64,000 bases of DNA from Ottelia alismoides. Taxonomy: Eukaryota; Streptophyta; Magnoliopsida; Alismatales; Hydrocharitaceae. The notes under the pieces are model-generated. The model was not told where the DNA came from, did not search any database, and saw only the letters and a list, made by a program, of their open reading frames with translations. A program made the translations under genes and the position numbers. This document shows, piece after piece, positions 36,353 through 47,240 of the stretch (the first letter of the stretch is position 1; every line of letters begins with the position of its first letter). The stretch is from positions 1,674,001 to 1,738,000 of the forward strand of contig JAZKJV010008261.1 in assembly GCA_037367405.1 (NCBI GenBank), given 5' to 3'.

Positions 36353-36584
36353 AAAACTGTCTACAAGGGCGGCACCTTTTTGGTAGATAAAGAAAATAGA
36401 GAAGGAAAAGAAGAAAAGAAGAAAAATAAGAAAAGAAATCAACATATGAAAGCATGATATAAACAGATGAATCTATACTGCGGAAGATGGAATTGATCAC
36501 CATGTATGAGATGCAAGTGATATGAGTCAAAGAACACATCTCATACCAGAAGAATAGGGGCAACATCAATGGTCGGCAGATCAT
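36033..36584 (-). CDS. Hydrophobic ORF overlapping the end of pol (A), hypothetical
   Basis: 184 codons, starting at an ATG that shares an ATGA overlap with the TGA closing pol (36581-36584). The middle has a long hydrophobic run (FFSYFSSFLLFLLYFLYL), a possible membrane span, and the C-terminal half repeats PKYRG where it crosses the hairpins. Athila elements can carry an env-like gene at this place. Against it: the hydrophobic run comes from a purine-rich stretch of low complexity on the plus strand, B has no equivalent, and I know no homologue. I hold it as possible only. Confidence 0.25.
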   Translation of the reverse strand: MICRPLMLPLFFWYEMCSLTHITCISYMVINSIFRSIDSSVYIMLSYVDFFSYFSSFLLFLLYFLYLPKRCRPCRQFSILRTYFFLSIGGCAPRVLFFSILSIVSSACLYLGISYPKYRGRQSEYDLFIPTLDPPCVVYSLLYLGLFDPKYRGGGQLLIGSFIYALDLSILSTSYVFSFLSDL

Positions 36585-36880
36585 GATCTAGATAGTTTCA
36601 AGTGTTGACCATTGACACGGAAGGTGGACGACGATGATGGTTCAGATATATCAATACTTCCATTGTCATGTACCTTCCTGACCACATACGGACCTTTCCA
36701 CTTGCTCTGTAATTTTCCTGGAAATAATTTCAGCCTGAAATCAAACAACCATACGTGTTGATCTGGCTCAAACTGTTTATGGCTGATATGGGAATCGTGC
36801 CATGTTTTCACTTTTTCCTTGTACTGTAGGCTTCTAGAAAAGGCTGTATCTCTCAACTTCTCCAGGGCTGCCAACTTTGC
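36581..36880 (-). pseudogene. Integrase C-terminal module of A
   Basis: After a frameshift near 36900 the frame reads KLRDTAFSRSLQYKEKVKTWHDSHI, then WLFDFRLKLFPGKLQSKWKGPYVVRKVHDNGSIDI and VNGQHLKLSRS. This is the GPY/F module that follows the integrase core in Ty3/gypsy elements and contacts target DNA. It ends at a TGA (36581) close to the natural pol end of related elements. The linker 36880-36975 contains a TGA after VYGKL and a TAG after LLLDPRV. Confidence 0.85.
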
Positions 36881-36963
36881 TCTCCATTGTTCTCCTATAC
36901 TCTCGGATCCAATAATAACTCAGTGACTGCCCAAAGTGACTTGTGCTTTTTCACTGGCAGATT

Positions 36964-38580
36964 TCACAGCTTGCCATAGACGAGTCGAAAGGGAGATGTC
37001 CCCAATGGATTCTTGAAAGAAGTCCGATAGGCCCACAAGACCGAGTCCAAAAGCTGTGACCAATCCTTTCGGTCTGGGAAGACAACCTTCTGTAAGATAG
37101 TTTTTATCTCCTGGTTCGATACTTCGGCAGTCTGAGGTTGATACGGTGTGGCAACACGATGGTCAATTCCAAACTCGTCTGTAAGGGACCTAACCTTGTC
37201 ATTGATGAAATGAGACCCCCCGTATGAAATCAAGACTCTAGGTACCTCGAACCATGAAATGATATTTTTCCTCAAAAATTTACACACGGTTTTAGCATCT
37301 GTGGCTCGGGCGGGGATGGACTCAACCCATCGGCTGACATAATCTACAGCGAGAAAAATATGCTCAAACCCCTGACTCTTAGGAAATGGGCCCATGAAAT
37401 CAATCCCCCATGCGTCAAAAACCTCACAAAAGTGAATGGGTTGCATGGGCATCATGTCTCTCTGTCCACAGGTTCCCATCTTCTGGCAGTCAGTACATCT
37501 CTTCACGAACTCATCAGAATCCTTGAAAGGAGTAGGCCACCAAAGGCCGGATTGAAGCACCTTATGTGCTGTCCTTTTCCCAAAATGATGTCCTCCTGCC
37601 TCAAGCGTGTGGCAGTATGTGAGGATGCTATGCTGCTCTTCTTGAGGAATGCACCTCCTCCAGATGTTGTCCCCTCCTTCATGATAAAGGACGGGATCCT
37701 CCCAATGATAAAACTTGACCTTCGCCAGGAAGGTCTCGAGTTTCTGCATGGGCCAACCTTGCAGGACCGTCTTGGCAACAAGATAGTTCATAATGTCGGT
37801 GTACCATGGGAGCGAGGCGATAGCCAAGATCACCTCATCTGGAAACGTCTCTGTGATAGGTGCACTGGGCTCAGATTCCTCAAGGTTCTCCAAGCGGGAA
37901 AGATGATCCGCCACCACATTCTTGACTCCATGCTTATCCTTAATCTCAATATCAAACTCCTGGAGTAGAAGGATCCATTTGGTAAGGCGTGCTTTGGCAT
38001 CCTTCTTGGCCATTAAGTACCGGATGGTGGTGTGATCTGTGTAAATTGTCACTCTAGATCCGAGAATATAAGATCTGTACTTATCCAAAGCAAAGACTAT
38101 GTCCACCATCTCTTTCTCAGTCACAGTGTAATTCCGCTGAGTGGCATCCAAAGTCCAGCTGGTGTAGTGAATGGAAAACGGCAATCCATCCCTCCTCTGT
38201 CCAAGCACAGCCCCAACGGCAAAATCTGAAGCGTTCGTCATGATCTCGAATGGGAGAGACCAATCGGGTGGCTGCAGAACAGGAGCCGAAACAACCATAC
38301 TCTTGAGAGTCTTAAAAGACGCAAGACACTTATCATCTACAATGAACTCGTTGTCTTTCGTCATCAGATCAGTAAGCGGTCGGGCAATATGACTGAAGTC
38401 CTGAATAAACCGTCGGTAGAAACCGACATGCCCCAGAAAAGACTGCAATTGACGCAGATTGGACGGTGGATTGAGTTTTCTAATGATATCCACCTTGGTC
38501 GGATCAACCTCCATGCCCCTGATGGAGACGGTATGACCAAGGACCGTCCTTGAGTCACCATGAAGTGACTCTTCTCCCAA
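36964..38580 (-). pseudogene. RNase H and integrase of A
   Basis: The longest intact frame in the window (538 codons). After [19 protein letters not shown] and [13 protein letters not shown] comes RNase H ([42 protein letters not shown]). The first RNase H position reads TNASD where B has TDASD. Next are the HHCC zinc finger ([28 protein letters not shown], 37650-37480) and the core: [19 protein letters not shown] and [12 protein letters not shown]. The central Asp is Tyr (codon at 37222-37224), so strand transfer should be abolished. The frame enters by a one-base deletion at about 38550. Confidence 0.93.
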
Positions 38581-39440
38581 GACAATACAAGATTGACCTC
38601 AATGCAGTGATGAAGCACACGGTCTAGGCGGTCAAGACAAGCATCAAACCTATTGCCATAGACCGAGAAGTCATCCATGAAGACCTCCAAACAATCACCC
38701 ACCATGTCCGAAAAAATGGACAACATGCACCTTTGGAATGTCGCCGGAGCGTTACATAGACCAAAGGGCATTCGTCTGAAAGCATAAGTCCCAAACGGAC
38801 AGGTGAATGTCGTTTTCTCCTGGTCTTCGGGCGCAATGGCCACTTGATTATATCCGGAGTACCCGTCAAGAAAACAGTAGTGACTCTTCCCAACTAGCCT
38901 CTCGATAATCTGGTCAATGAATGGTAGCGGGAAATGATCCTTCTTGGTGGCCTCATTTAATCGTCTGTAGTCCACACAGACCCTCCAAGAAGTAGGTACT
39001 CGGGTAACAATCTCCTCTCTAGACTCACTCACAACTATAGTGAAACCCATCTTCTTGGGTACCACATGTAATGGACTAACCCACTTGGAGTCGGAGATGG
39101 GGTAGATAAAATCGGCGCTCCACTGCTTCGATATTTCTTTCATGACCACATCTCAAAGATTCCGGTTCAGTCATCGTTGGAACTCACGCGATGGCCTAGC
39201 GTCATCCTCAAGATAGATGTGGTGGGAGCACAGAGCCGGACTAATCCCCTGGAGATCAGCTATACTCCATCCTATTGCCTTGCGGTTTCTTTCAAGAACC
39301 TCCATCAGACGAGGGTCTTGTTCTTCAGTCAAACCTGCTGAGATAATGACTGGGTGCATATCTGGCTCACCCGCAAGGAATATGTACTTCAGCGACTGCG
39401 GCAAAGGTTTCAGTTCTGGACAACTGGGAGGAGGCAGATA
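38364..39440 (-). pseudogene. Reverse transcriptase of A
   Basis: LPQSLKYIFLAGEPD begins the domain near 39404, then IGWSIADLQGI, and two TGA codons in a row of conserved Arg positions (39171 and about 39156, in REFQR..LNRNL..DVV). The frame then runs KWVSPLHVVPKK, RVCVDYRRLNEATKKDHFPL, FLDGYSGYNQVAIAPED, PFGLCNAPATFQRCML and FMDDFSVYG (38661-38683). Catalytic Asp residues are kept. A one-base loss after HFMVTQG (about 38550) moves the continuation into the next frame. Both TGA stops are single CpG transitions from CGA. Confidence 0.93.
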
Positions 39441-39543
39441 TGGCTTCTAATATGTCAGTGTGAATGCGACCAGGTCTGCGTGTGAGAACTCTCGCTCTGC
39501 ATGAAATTTCTGACGAAGGGAGGCCTGCTGACTCATCAATAAA

Positions 39544-40284
39544 CTACACTAGCTCGTACTCCGTCCTAGTTGTCAGCTCAGAAGGAATCATACACGGCAA
39601 ATATTCATCAAAATCATCCCAATCAATGTCTGAATCCGAGGGATCTGAATAAGATGAACAAGATTGAAAATCATCAGCACCACTCGTCCCGACACTGTCA
39701 GCCTCAATGGTATCCTCGTCTAGGGGTTTGCTTTTCAGGCTCTCGACTGCCATAAGCTTTAAATATGGTGAATCTGTAGGCAAGGCGAGGGTCTGTGCTA
39801 CAGGATCTATCCAGTTGGATTCATCATCTATCATCACAAAGTCACACTCCTGGTGGATGTCTAGCTCTTCCTTTGTCATCTGCGCGGCTTCGCTGGACCG
39901 CTCCGAGCCTTCTAGTTCTCTGGCTCTGGTTTCCTCGATCATCTCTATTTGTATGGTTTTGCCCTCTACGCGAAAACATACCTTCCCGCTATCATGATCG
40001 GTCACCGCCTTGGCTGTGGTCAAGAATGGGCGTCCAAGTATGATGGGGGCATCGGTTACCGACTCAGGGATCTCCATGTCCAACACAACGAAGTCCACGG
40101 GGAATTTCAGGCCCTGAATGGTAATGACCACGTCTTTCAATAACCCCTTCGGCCTCTTAGTCGACCTGTCAGTAAACTGAAGGATTGTCCTGCTCCTAAG
40201 AAGAGGACCAAACTCGAATCGGTCGAGTAAGGCTGCCAGAAGAAGGTTAATCGAAGAGTCGCTGTCTAACAGAGTACGATCAAA
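39544..40284 (-). pseudogene. Aspartic protease and linker of A
   Basis: Directly after a TAG (40285-40287) the same frame reads FDRTLLDSDSSINLL, the protease active-site region (D-S-D here; D-S-G is usual). It continues KRPKGLLKDVVITIQG, VDFVVLDMEIP and APIILGRPFLTTAKAV. An acidic linker follows (to 39544, ending YELV and another TAG). A frameshift in 39440-39540 separates it from reverse transcriptase. The Gly to Asp change would impair catalysis; sequence alone cannot tell whether it is inherited or decay. Confidence 0.85.
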
Positions 40285-43200
40285 CTACTGCTCCTGAATC
40301 TTGCATCTGACATAGGGAGCTCCTGCATCTGGTCTCTTGGCTAGCAGTTTGTTCTGAATGGTGCAGCAAGTGGAATGGGTGAGGACATGGATTTGATCTC
40401 TATGGTTCCTCCTCTTCCTTCGGACTGTAGTCTTCTCTTTCAAGTTCTTTTTGAAGAGGGGGATGTGCTCAAGGGCTTCCTGTAGAGTCAGCTGAATGTG
40501 GAATCGATCAATCATCTGATTGTTGAACTCTACCTGTTGGTCTTTTTTTGGATTTTCTCGTTTATTCCCCTTCGCCCGGAGAAGTGCTTCAGGGAAGGGG
40601 ATAGTAGGGGCCTCCGCAGATGGAGGACTAGGAAGAGATTCCTGCACCTGTGAAGGAATAGAATCCATACCATGACCATCATTCAACACATATGGATCTG
40701 AAATTTGAACAGAAACCTTTCCTTTATTCATATTTTTGGTCTTTTTCTTGTCACCACAGTCCATAGATACAAAAGGTGGTAACACCACAGAAGGAAGCTC
40801 AACAAAAGTAGATGTGGTGGCCTCAATGCCACCACCAGCACCTGTCTTCGCAGCATTAGCACCGCGCTCTGGTTCTGCATCCAAAATGGTGGCCTCAGCA
40901 CCACCGTCTGCAAATGGTATCATGACGGACTCAGTATTGTCGTCTGGCTCTCCATCATTGGTGGCATCAGCACCACCGTCTTCAACATCATTAGCGGCAT
41001 CAGCACCGCTACTCTGCTCATCTGGCGCTCCTAGTTCTGCTTGTGGTTGTTGCTCAGATGAGGCGTCGCCGGCTGGCATCCTACCGCTCCTAGTAGTCAC
41101 AAAATCAGCATCATACAAAGAAGAAGACATGTCACTCAAATAATCACTAGGAGAGGTATCCTCTGTAAACTCTAACTGCTCAGACTTTCTTTTCAGATTG
41201 TTCGGATTTGGTTCAATCTGAGCTGGTATGGCGGCTTTTCCCTTGATGATTTCCCTCATCTCCTGCCGGAACTCATCCATTTCTTGTCGGAAGGATGCTC
41301 GCTGTTCGGAGAGCAAGCGGGCAAGGTCATCTAGAGTTGGGTTCTCAAAAGAGGGGGCCTGAGAACCGGACGGGTTTCCCTGCTGGAAATGAGGATGTTG
41401 CTGCTGGTGGTGAGGATAATGCTAGGGAGGATGGGAGTGTGACTGCTGAGGCGGCTGACGCTGCCTCCACTGTTGTCCCTGATAGGCGGGACGAGGACCA
41501 TGCTGGTATTGCGGTTGGTGGGCATATTGGGGCTGATGTTGCTGCTGTGGCTGGCTGTTCTGTTGTCCTTGAGCTGGAGGCTGCTGCTGAGATGAGGAGC
41601 CACTGTTGCCCCAACGGAATCCGGGGTGATCGCGACGAATCTCAGGCTGTGGGTACCGGTCGTACCAAATCCCATTGACTTCCATCAATGGCTCCTGCTC
41701 AAAGGAGGGTGGAGGTAGAACTGCCAGTGGCTGCTCCGGCTGATAGACCACCATTTGAGTGTCCTGAGATGGTGGCTGTGATGGGTAGTACTGTAGCAAC
41801 GGGACCGGCTCTGCCTGAATATGGTTAACCTGGCGGTACGAGGCAGAGGGCTGGTTCGAACTGCTACTGCTAGGATCAGCACGTGACCTGGGAGGCTGCT
41901 GGGAAGATGTCTGTGCCTCCTGGATGCAAAGGATCTGTGTCTTCAGGTCACTCATGGTCTTTGCAATCTGGTCCATCTAGGTCATGCCTTGCATCTGCTT
42001 CTTCTCGAGGATCTCGAGACGGTCCAACTTCTCACTGATGATACCCATGTTGGTTGCGGCTGATTCAGCTTGGGCTGCGGTTGCCGACGAATCGTGAGGA
42101 CTGGCATCGATGCAGGCGATCCTCTGAAATGATCCTGCTCCTTGCGAGGGCTTCTGTTGCGTGTAGACGCGGGCTTGGGCCATAACAGTTGAGTTTTCTA
42201 CCATCCCTTCATAGATGGCCCAAACATTGACTTCACCCTTGGAAAAGTAGGACCCACCACAAGAGGCGTTTACAAGCCCCTGCAGCTCCGGTGTCAGCCC
42301 ACAAAAGAAACTCTGAACCAAACTGGGCTTTGATATATCGTGATGTGGACACCGGTCAATAAGCTCTCCGAATCGATCCCAGGCTTCATGAAACTGTTCA
42401 TTAGGGATCATGAAGAAGTTGCTGATCATAGCTCTAGCTGCGTTCGTCCGGCCGAGAGGGTAATACTTGTTTAAGTATGCGGTCCGGAGATCTGCCCAAG
42501 TGTCGACAAACCTTCCCAGATGTTTGAGCCAGTATGCGGCTCTATTAACCAAGGAGAAAGGGAAGGCGATCATCTTGATAGTGTCCTCGGTTACCAACCT
42601 ATCATGGATTGTGATGCAGATCATTTCAAATTCTTGGAGGTGGAGATGTGGCTCTTCAGTTGCCAGCCCATGGAATTTGGGAAGTAGCTGAATTGTGTGC
42701 GGGCGAAACTCGAAATCTCCAAGGATAGCCGGGAGTCGGATCCACCGATGAGTGCGGGATGTTGCTGGATTGTGTAATTTCCTCATGATTGTCTGTGGCG
42801 GCCTCTCTTGGTTGGGTTCTCCTCCCTCGTTCTCTACAACTGGTATGTCACCTCCACAGCCACCGCCACCGCCCCTAGGTCGGTTCTCTTGCATCTGTGG
42901 TATTTCTCTCATGAGATCACCCATGAATACTCCCTGGTCTCGGATCTGTCTCTGCATTGTCTCCAGGAAAGCTAGCAAGGAATTGTTGATGGCAGCTTGA
43001 TCGTGTAGGAATGGAGGGTGCTCATGCTCATCTGGATGCTCTCCTCTATCAGCCATGTCTGGATTCTCTGAAAAAGCAAAAGAACCCATCTCAGGTGCCA
43101 TCAAATTCTCTGAGCTCTGTGATGCACTAAATTCTGAAATTCTTGGATTAATGGAAGGAGAAGGGTGGTCGAGGGGGAACAGGGTGGAAGTGAACTCAGG

Positions 43201-43305
43201 CTCGGAGAGCGGGTCTGGACTCTCCGAGATTGTCCTAAATGAATGGGGAGGAGTGCTGGATAGCGGTGCCGACAAAGTAGGCCTAAGAGACCTCCTTCCC
43301 ATCAT
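40285..43305 (-). pseudogene. gag of A with three in-frame amber codons
   Basis: One frame from ATG 43305 (MMGRRSLRP) to 40285, interrupted by TAG at 41977-41979 and 41422-41424 and closed by TAG at 40285-40287, beyond which the protease continues in frame. In order: a Ser/Pro-rich N-terminus; a Gly run (GGGGGCGG); the capsid domain (about 42720-42200: FHGLATEEPHLHLQEFEMIC, AYWLKHLG, KYYPLGRTN, CPHHDISKPSLVQSFFCGL); a coiled stretch (SEKLDRLEILEKKQ); a Gln/Pro/His-rich tail; and an Ala/Asp-rich linker with repeats of GGADAT type. I see no CCHC knuckle. The upstream GTG-initiated extension to 43371 is not needed. Confidence 0.9.
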
Positions 43306-45054
43306 TGTGATTATTGATAAGAGCAAGGTCGAGAAATGAAGAAGAAAGAAGGGAGAAGCAAAATTGCGCACAAGTGTGTTGTATTTTTTATCTTGACCTA
43401 GATGTGACTAGCAATCAAACACAAAACAAGGGGATTCACCAACTCAACACTTGAAGCCGTGAAGGTTCGTCTTTTATCTTGGTCGTTTTTAGCTTGTTTT
43501 CAGGAAGTTATCTTTTAACGAGTACTTAGAGCGCTACACCTATAGGAGAGAGAGTACTGCCGGAAAAGTATTCTCGTACGTGTCCTCCTCTTGTGTAACC
43601 TGTAGCTTGCGCTTTTTAAGGTCCTTGTAACCCTTCCCGGATCCCTGCTTAGCCAAATAAGAAGAGGGAGGAAGACGATAGGCGAAACCGATACTTCGGA
43701 TCTCGCTCGCAACGGAATCACCCGTGAGCGTGCAAGATCCTACTCGGACGCAGACGGTGAGACAGACACACCCGTGAAGGCGTGGCCTATGCTCGGTACT
43801 TCAGACAAGGTCGATGCTCACACAATAGTGAGTCACCAATGATGACCAAGCCCTACTCACCTACGTACGATAGTAGCGCCAATACTTCGGAAATCCAGGC
43901 GATACACAAGGCAGCCACAAGCTGGGTTTTTGGCTCTAATCCTTACGAAGACGCTCAACTCACTTGGAAGGAGACCTTCCCATGCAACCTGAAGACAATT
44001 GAGGGTGTTACTCTCCCCAATCAATGAGTCCAATTACCAATTTTATTTAGGTAAAAGTTTTCTTAGCAGTCCCTTTTTTAATTTTTTTGGTGTTATCGCT
44101 TCTTTTGAGTAGATTCAAACAAGCGCCTAACGATTTTATTTTTTTCTTGATTCCTACTTGATCCAAAAACAGAGGGAGAAAAGAGTCGGAAAAGCCGTGC
44201 AAGTCGGCACCAAGATGGAAATCTCACCTTTGTGCCTAAATTATGGATGCAAAGATAGAATGACTTACAGTACCTCCAGCTCTCTCCATGCGGGATGCAA
44301 AGCAGAAATTTATAAACCTAAACTACATGCCGATATGCAAGCGGAAATCGTCCTAAGCAGGCAATTGCTAACGTTAAGAACCACAAGTCAACCACCAATC
44401 TCAATCCTAAAGTCCGGTCTAGGCTCACCCCTCCTCCTCTTGACACATCGAGTTCAAGAGAAGCGCTTGGCGGGATGAGCTCGCGGCGCGGCGGATCAAA
44501 GACAATGATTAATTGTTTAATTAAACTAAGTCCAAATACGATCAATAGGTACATGCAATGGTTATTAGGGTGTTTGGACCTAATCTAATCGATCAAGCAA
44601 TGCCTAGAACTAAGGGCTCAATCCACAAAAGGAAAAAAAAGAAAACAAAACCGGAAAATGATAGTCGAGAAACACGATAAAATCAGCGGTGGGCCCCCTG
44701 GTGAATAAACACCTGGAAGTTAGGCCCGAAGTGTCTGAGTGTCCAATGTACCTGTATTATTACAAATTATAAAGTCTCTCTCTCACAAAAGAAAATGTAA
44801 ACTAGCTAACACACTCTCTCTCTCCTCTTGCTCTCTCTTACCGGCTTGGCTAAGAAAAGTCGACTCCGCTTCCCAAGGCTGCACCGGATCACCTAAGCGA
44901 TCCGCCTCGCTCCGTGGTCCCTTGCAAGAAGACAAGAAAAGAGAATGGTTAGAAACCGCAACAAGAGATATCAAAACTAGAGAGGTCAAACAAACAAGCA
45001 ATAATGTAGACAAATGAACACAATCAGATAAAAGTGTGATCTATACGTTGTTGC
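43306..45054 (-). mobile_element. Untranslated leader of A
   Basis: 1.75 kb between the primer-binding site and gag. It contains CT-rich tracts (44813-44848) and no frame with recognisable content. It is unlike the leaders of B, X and Y except in position. The length is normal for Athila-like elements. Confidence 0.65.
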
Positions 45055-45072
45055 TCCCCGGCAACGGCGCCA
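45055..45072 (-). other. Primer-binding site of A (tRNA-Asp)
   Basis: TGGCGCCGTTGCCGGGGA on the minus strand, complementary to the last 18 bases of plant tRNA-Asp including CCA, with no mismatch. It is two bases from the LTR end at 45075. The other three sites in the window match at 14-15 positions, which fits A being youngest. Confidence 0.95.
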
Positions 45073-45299
45073 TTTGATTTAGCCAAATTTCTGTGGTCTT
45101 AAGTTTCACACAAAGCGGGAACTCAGTCAAAGTGTCGACCACTCAGAAATCCAACTAAAATCGACAATGAACCCACAATCAAATATCAAACAATGACAGA
45201 CAAATGTGGAGTCAAATTTATTTTTAACTCTACATAAAAGATGTATAAATGCAAGTACGTAGAGAGTTCAAACACAGGGAGCAAGGAAGGACAGATCAA

Positions 45300-45302
<3 letters not shown>

Positions 45303-45341
<39 letters not shown>
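45303..45341. repeat. (GT)n microsatellite, about 19 units
   Basis: Pure GT repeat in the 5' LTR of A. The matching place in the 3' LTR (30431-30446) has about six units with a C interruption, so the expansion came after insertion. Confidence 0.95.
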
Positions 45342-45345
<4 letters not shown>

Positions 45346-46485
45346 TGATGTATTGTCTACAAAATGCAATGCAAATGTTTTTGTGGGTTTTTAATTTTTA
45401 ATTTTTTATTTAATTTTTAATTTTTTATTTAATTTTTAATTTTAAATATTAATTTTTAATTTTCTGTTTTTTTATTTTCTTTTTGTAATTTATATATTTT
45501 TTGTTTTTATAAATAGAATATATAAATAATATAAGAAAAGAGGTAAAAGGGTATTTATAAAAATAATAAAAAAATGCTCAAAATTAGGAAATAAAATCTT
45601 TTTGGTCTTTTTATAATTTTATACTGTTTTTGTAATTTTTGGGTATTTTTCAAAATATTTTTGGTATTTTTAAAATCTAAAATAAAGGAAAACAGTGACT
45701 TAGCTACTAGTTGAAAGTAAAATAGGAATGAAAAATATCAACCAGCCACAACATTTTCCCAAACTAATTTTAAAATAAAGGTAATAAAATAGGGAACCTA
45801 CAGGACCTGAGTTTTCATTTTTTGGAGTTTTCTACGATTTTATAGATTTTTTTGAAGTTATTAGGTATTTTCTCATTTTTAAGGTTTTTGTTTTGAAATT
45901 TTTAGTGATTTTTGGACTGACACTAAAAGACACTAAAATACATAGTAGGTAATTTTTTGGAATTTTTTTAGGTGTTTTAATATTTTTTTGGTATTTTCTA
46001 AGATAGACAGTACTGAAATGGCATGTTTTTTTATTTTTAATAATTATAAAAATGCAACAAATATAAAATGAAAAAATATGGCGTGGATCAGCAAGTTAAG
46101 AGGAGCCTATGACATTTTTTGGGAATTCTTCGAGTTAAAGTAATGCGTGAAATAAATAAGACAAGCACACAAAAATACTAAGCCTGGTAGGGGTATAAGT
46201 GCAAATACACAAACATCCAGGGGCTAGATCGCAATTTTCATGCAATATTTATAACTAAATTCAAATATTTAATGGACCAAATGTAAATAACCAGACCCGC
46301 AAGGGTACCTCTGCAAATAACCCACCAGGGCGTGTGACTAGCACGCGCTTGGGAAGGATCTAGGTGTAATTTCCAAAAATCCGAGGGCCATGATGAAAAT
46401 AACAAAAACTTTTACATGTGATCCACAAGTTCTTATTCTGAATCGAAATAAGTAAACCCTGGAGGGGTTCTGTGCAAAATGCCCT

Positions 46486-46514
46486 CACCTCACGTGTACT
46501 GGTCACGTGAGGTG
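46486..46514. promoter_or_regulatory. G-box palindrome in 5' LTR of A
   Basis: CACCTCACGTG, a 7-base loop and CACGTGAGGTG, with perfect 11-bp arms. It is about 730 bp downstream of the TATA box. The 3' LTR copy (31578-31606) has one CpG-type mismatch. Confidence 0.6.
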
Positions 46515-47232
46515 ACGTAGCCAGGACTAAAATGCAAATAGGAAAAGTTCGGGGGTCTGGTTATAAATATTACAAAACTTTTTAAACTACCTATGAAAGT
46601 TTCTAGACTAAATATTAAATATAAAAATGCGTGGGATAAAAGTTGCAAAATACCCCAAGCGTGCTATCCAACGGCTGAAGGCGATTCACTTGACATGTAG
46701 CGGGCATTGGACGGCCGATGATGCTTTGGCGATGAAGGGCCACGATTAGATCTGCGATGATGATCGAACGGCTGGTGATGAGGCGAATCCAACGGGGGCT
46801 GTGTGAACTGGGGCTCCGCCTCGATCCGACAGCTACGAAGACCGAAGCAAGAACCGCGGAGGAACGCCGGCGAGGCGAGGTTCTCTGAGGTCCTGCTCCT
46901 TCTCCGGTGGACTTCTGGGCTTTAAAATGAGGCTGGAGCCTCCTCTGGTCTTCCTCAATCTCCTGAGGGCTTCAAAATACCTCGGCGAAGGCCGAGGCTC
47001 GCTGTTGAGGGCGGCGGAGCTGGGAAGCTCCCCTGAGCTCCAACGAGACGCAAACTAAGCCCCAGGATCGAGTCGAAGTCCGTTGACCTGCAAAAAGGCG
47101 TGAAAGAACCCAGGGCAAAGTGCCTGGGTCCCGCGGAGGTGGAGTGGTGGCGCAAAGCGACGGGGTGGAGCTCGGCTGGAGGAGCACTCTGGCGAGGGGG
47201 TCTGATTGGTTGATTTGATCGATGGAACGCAA

Positions 47233-47240
47233 AATTTATA
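47233..47240 (-). promoter_or_regulatory. TATA box in 5' LTR of A
   Basis: TATAAATT on the minus strand within CTCTATAAATTTTG; the likely promoter of element A. Confidence 0.65.

Noticed and set aside
37360..37968. 202-codon plus-strand frame
   Set aside because: Antisense shadow of the well-supported integrase frame on the minus strand.
40285..43305. Programmed amber readthrough between gag parts of A
   Set aside because: There are several TAGs at unrelated points within domains, plus TGA stops and frameshifts later. Decay explains all of them; a recoding site would be single and conserved.
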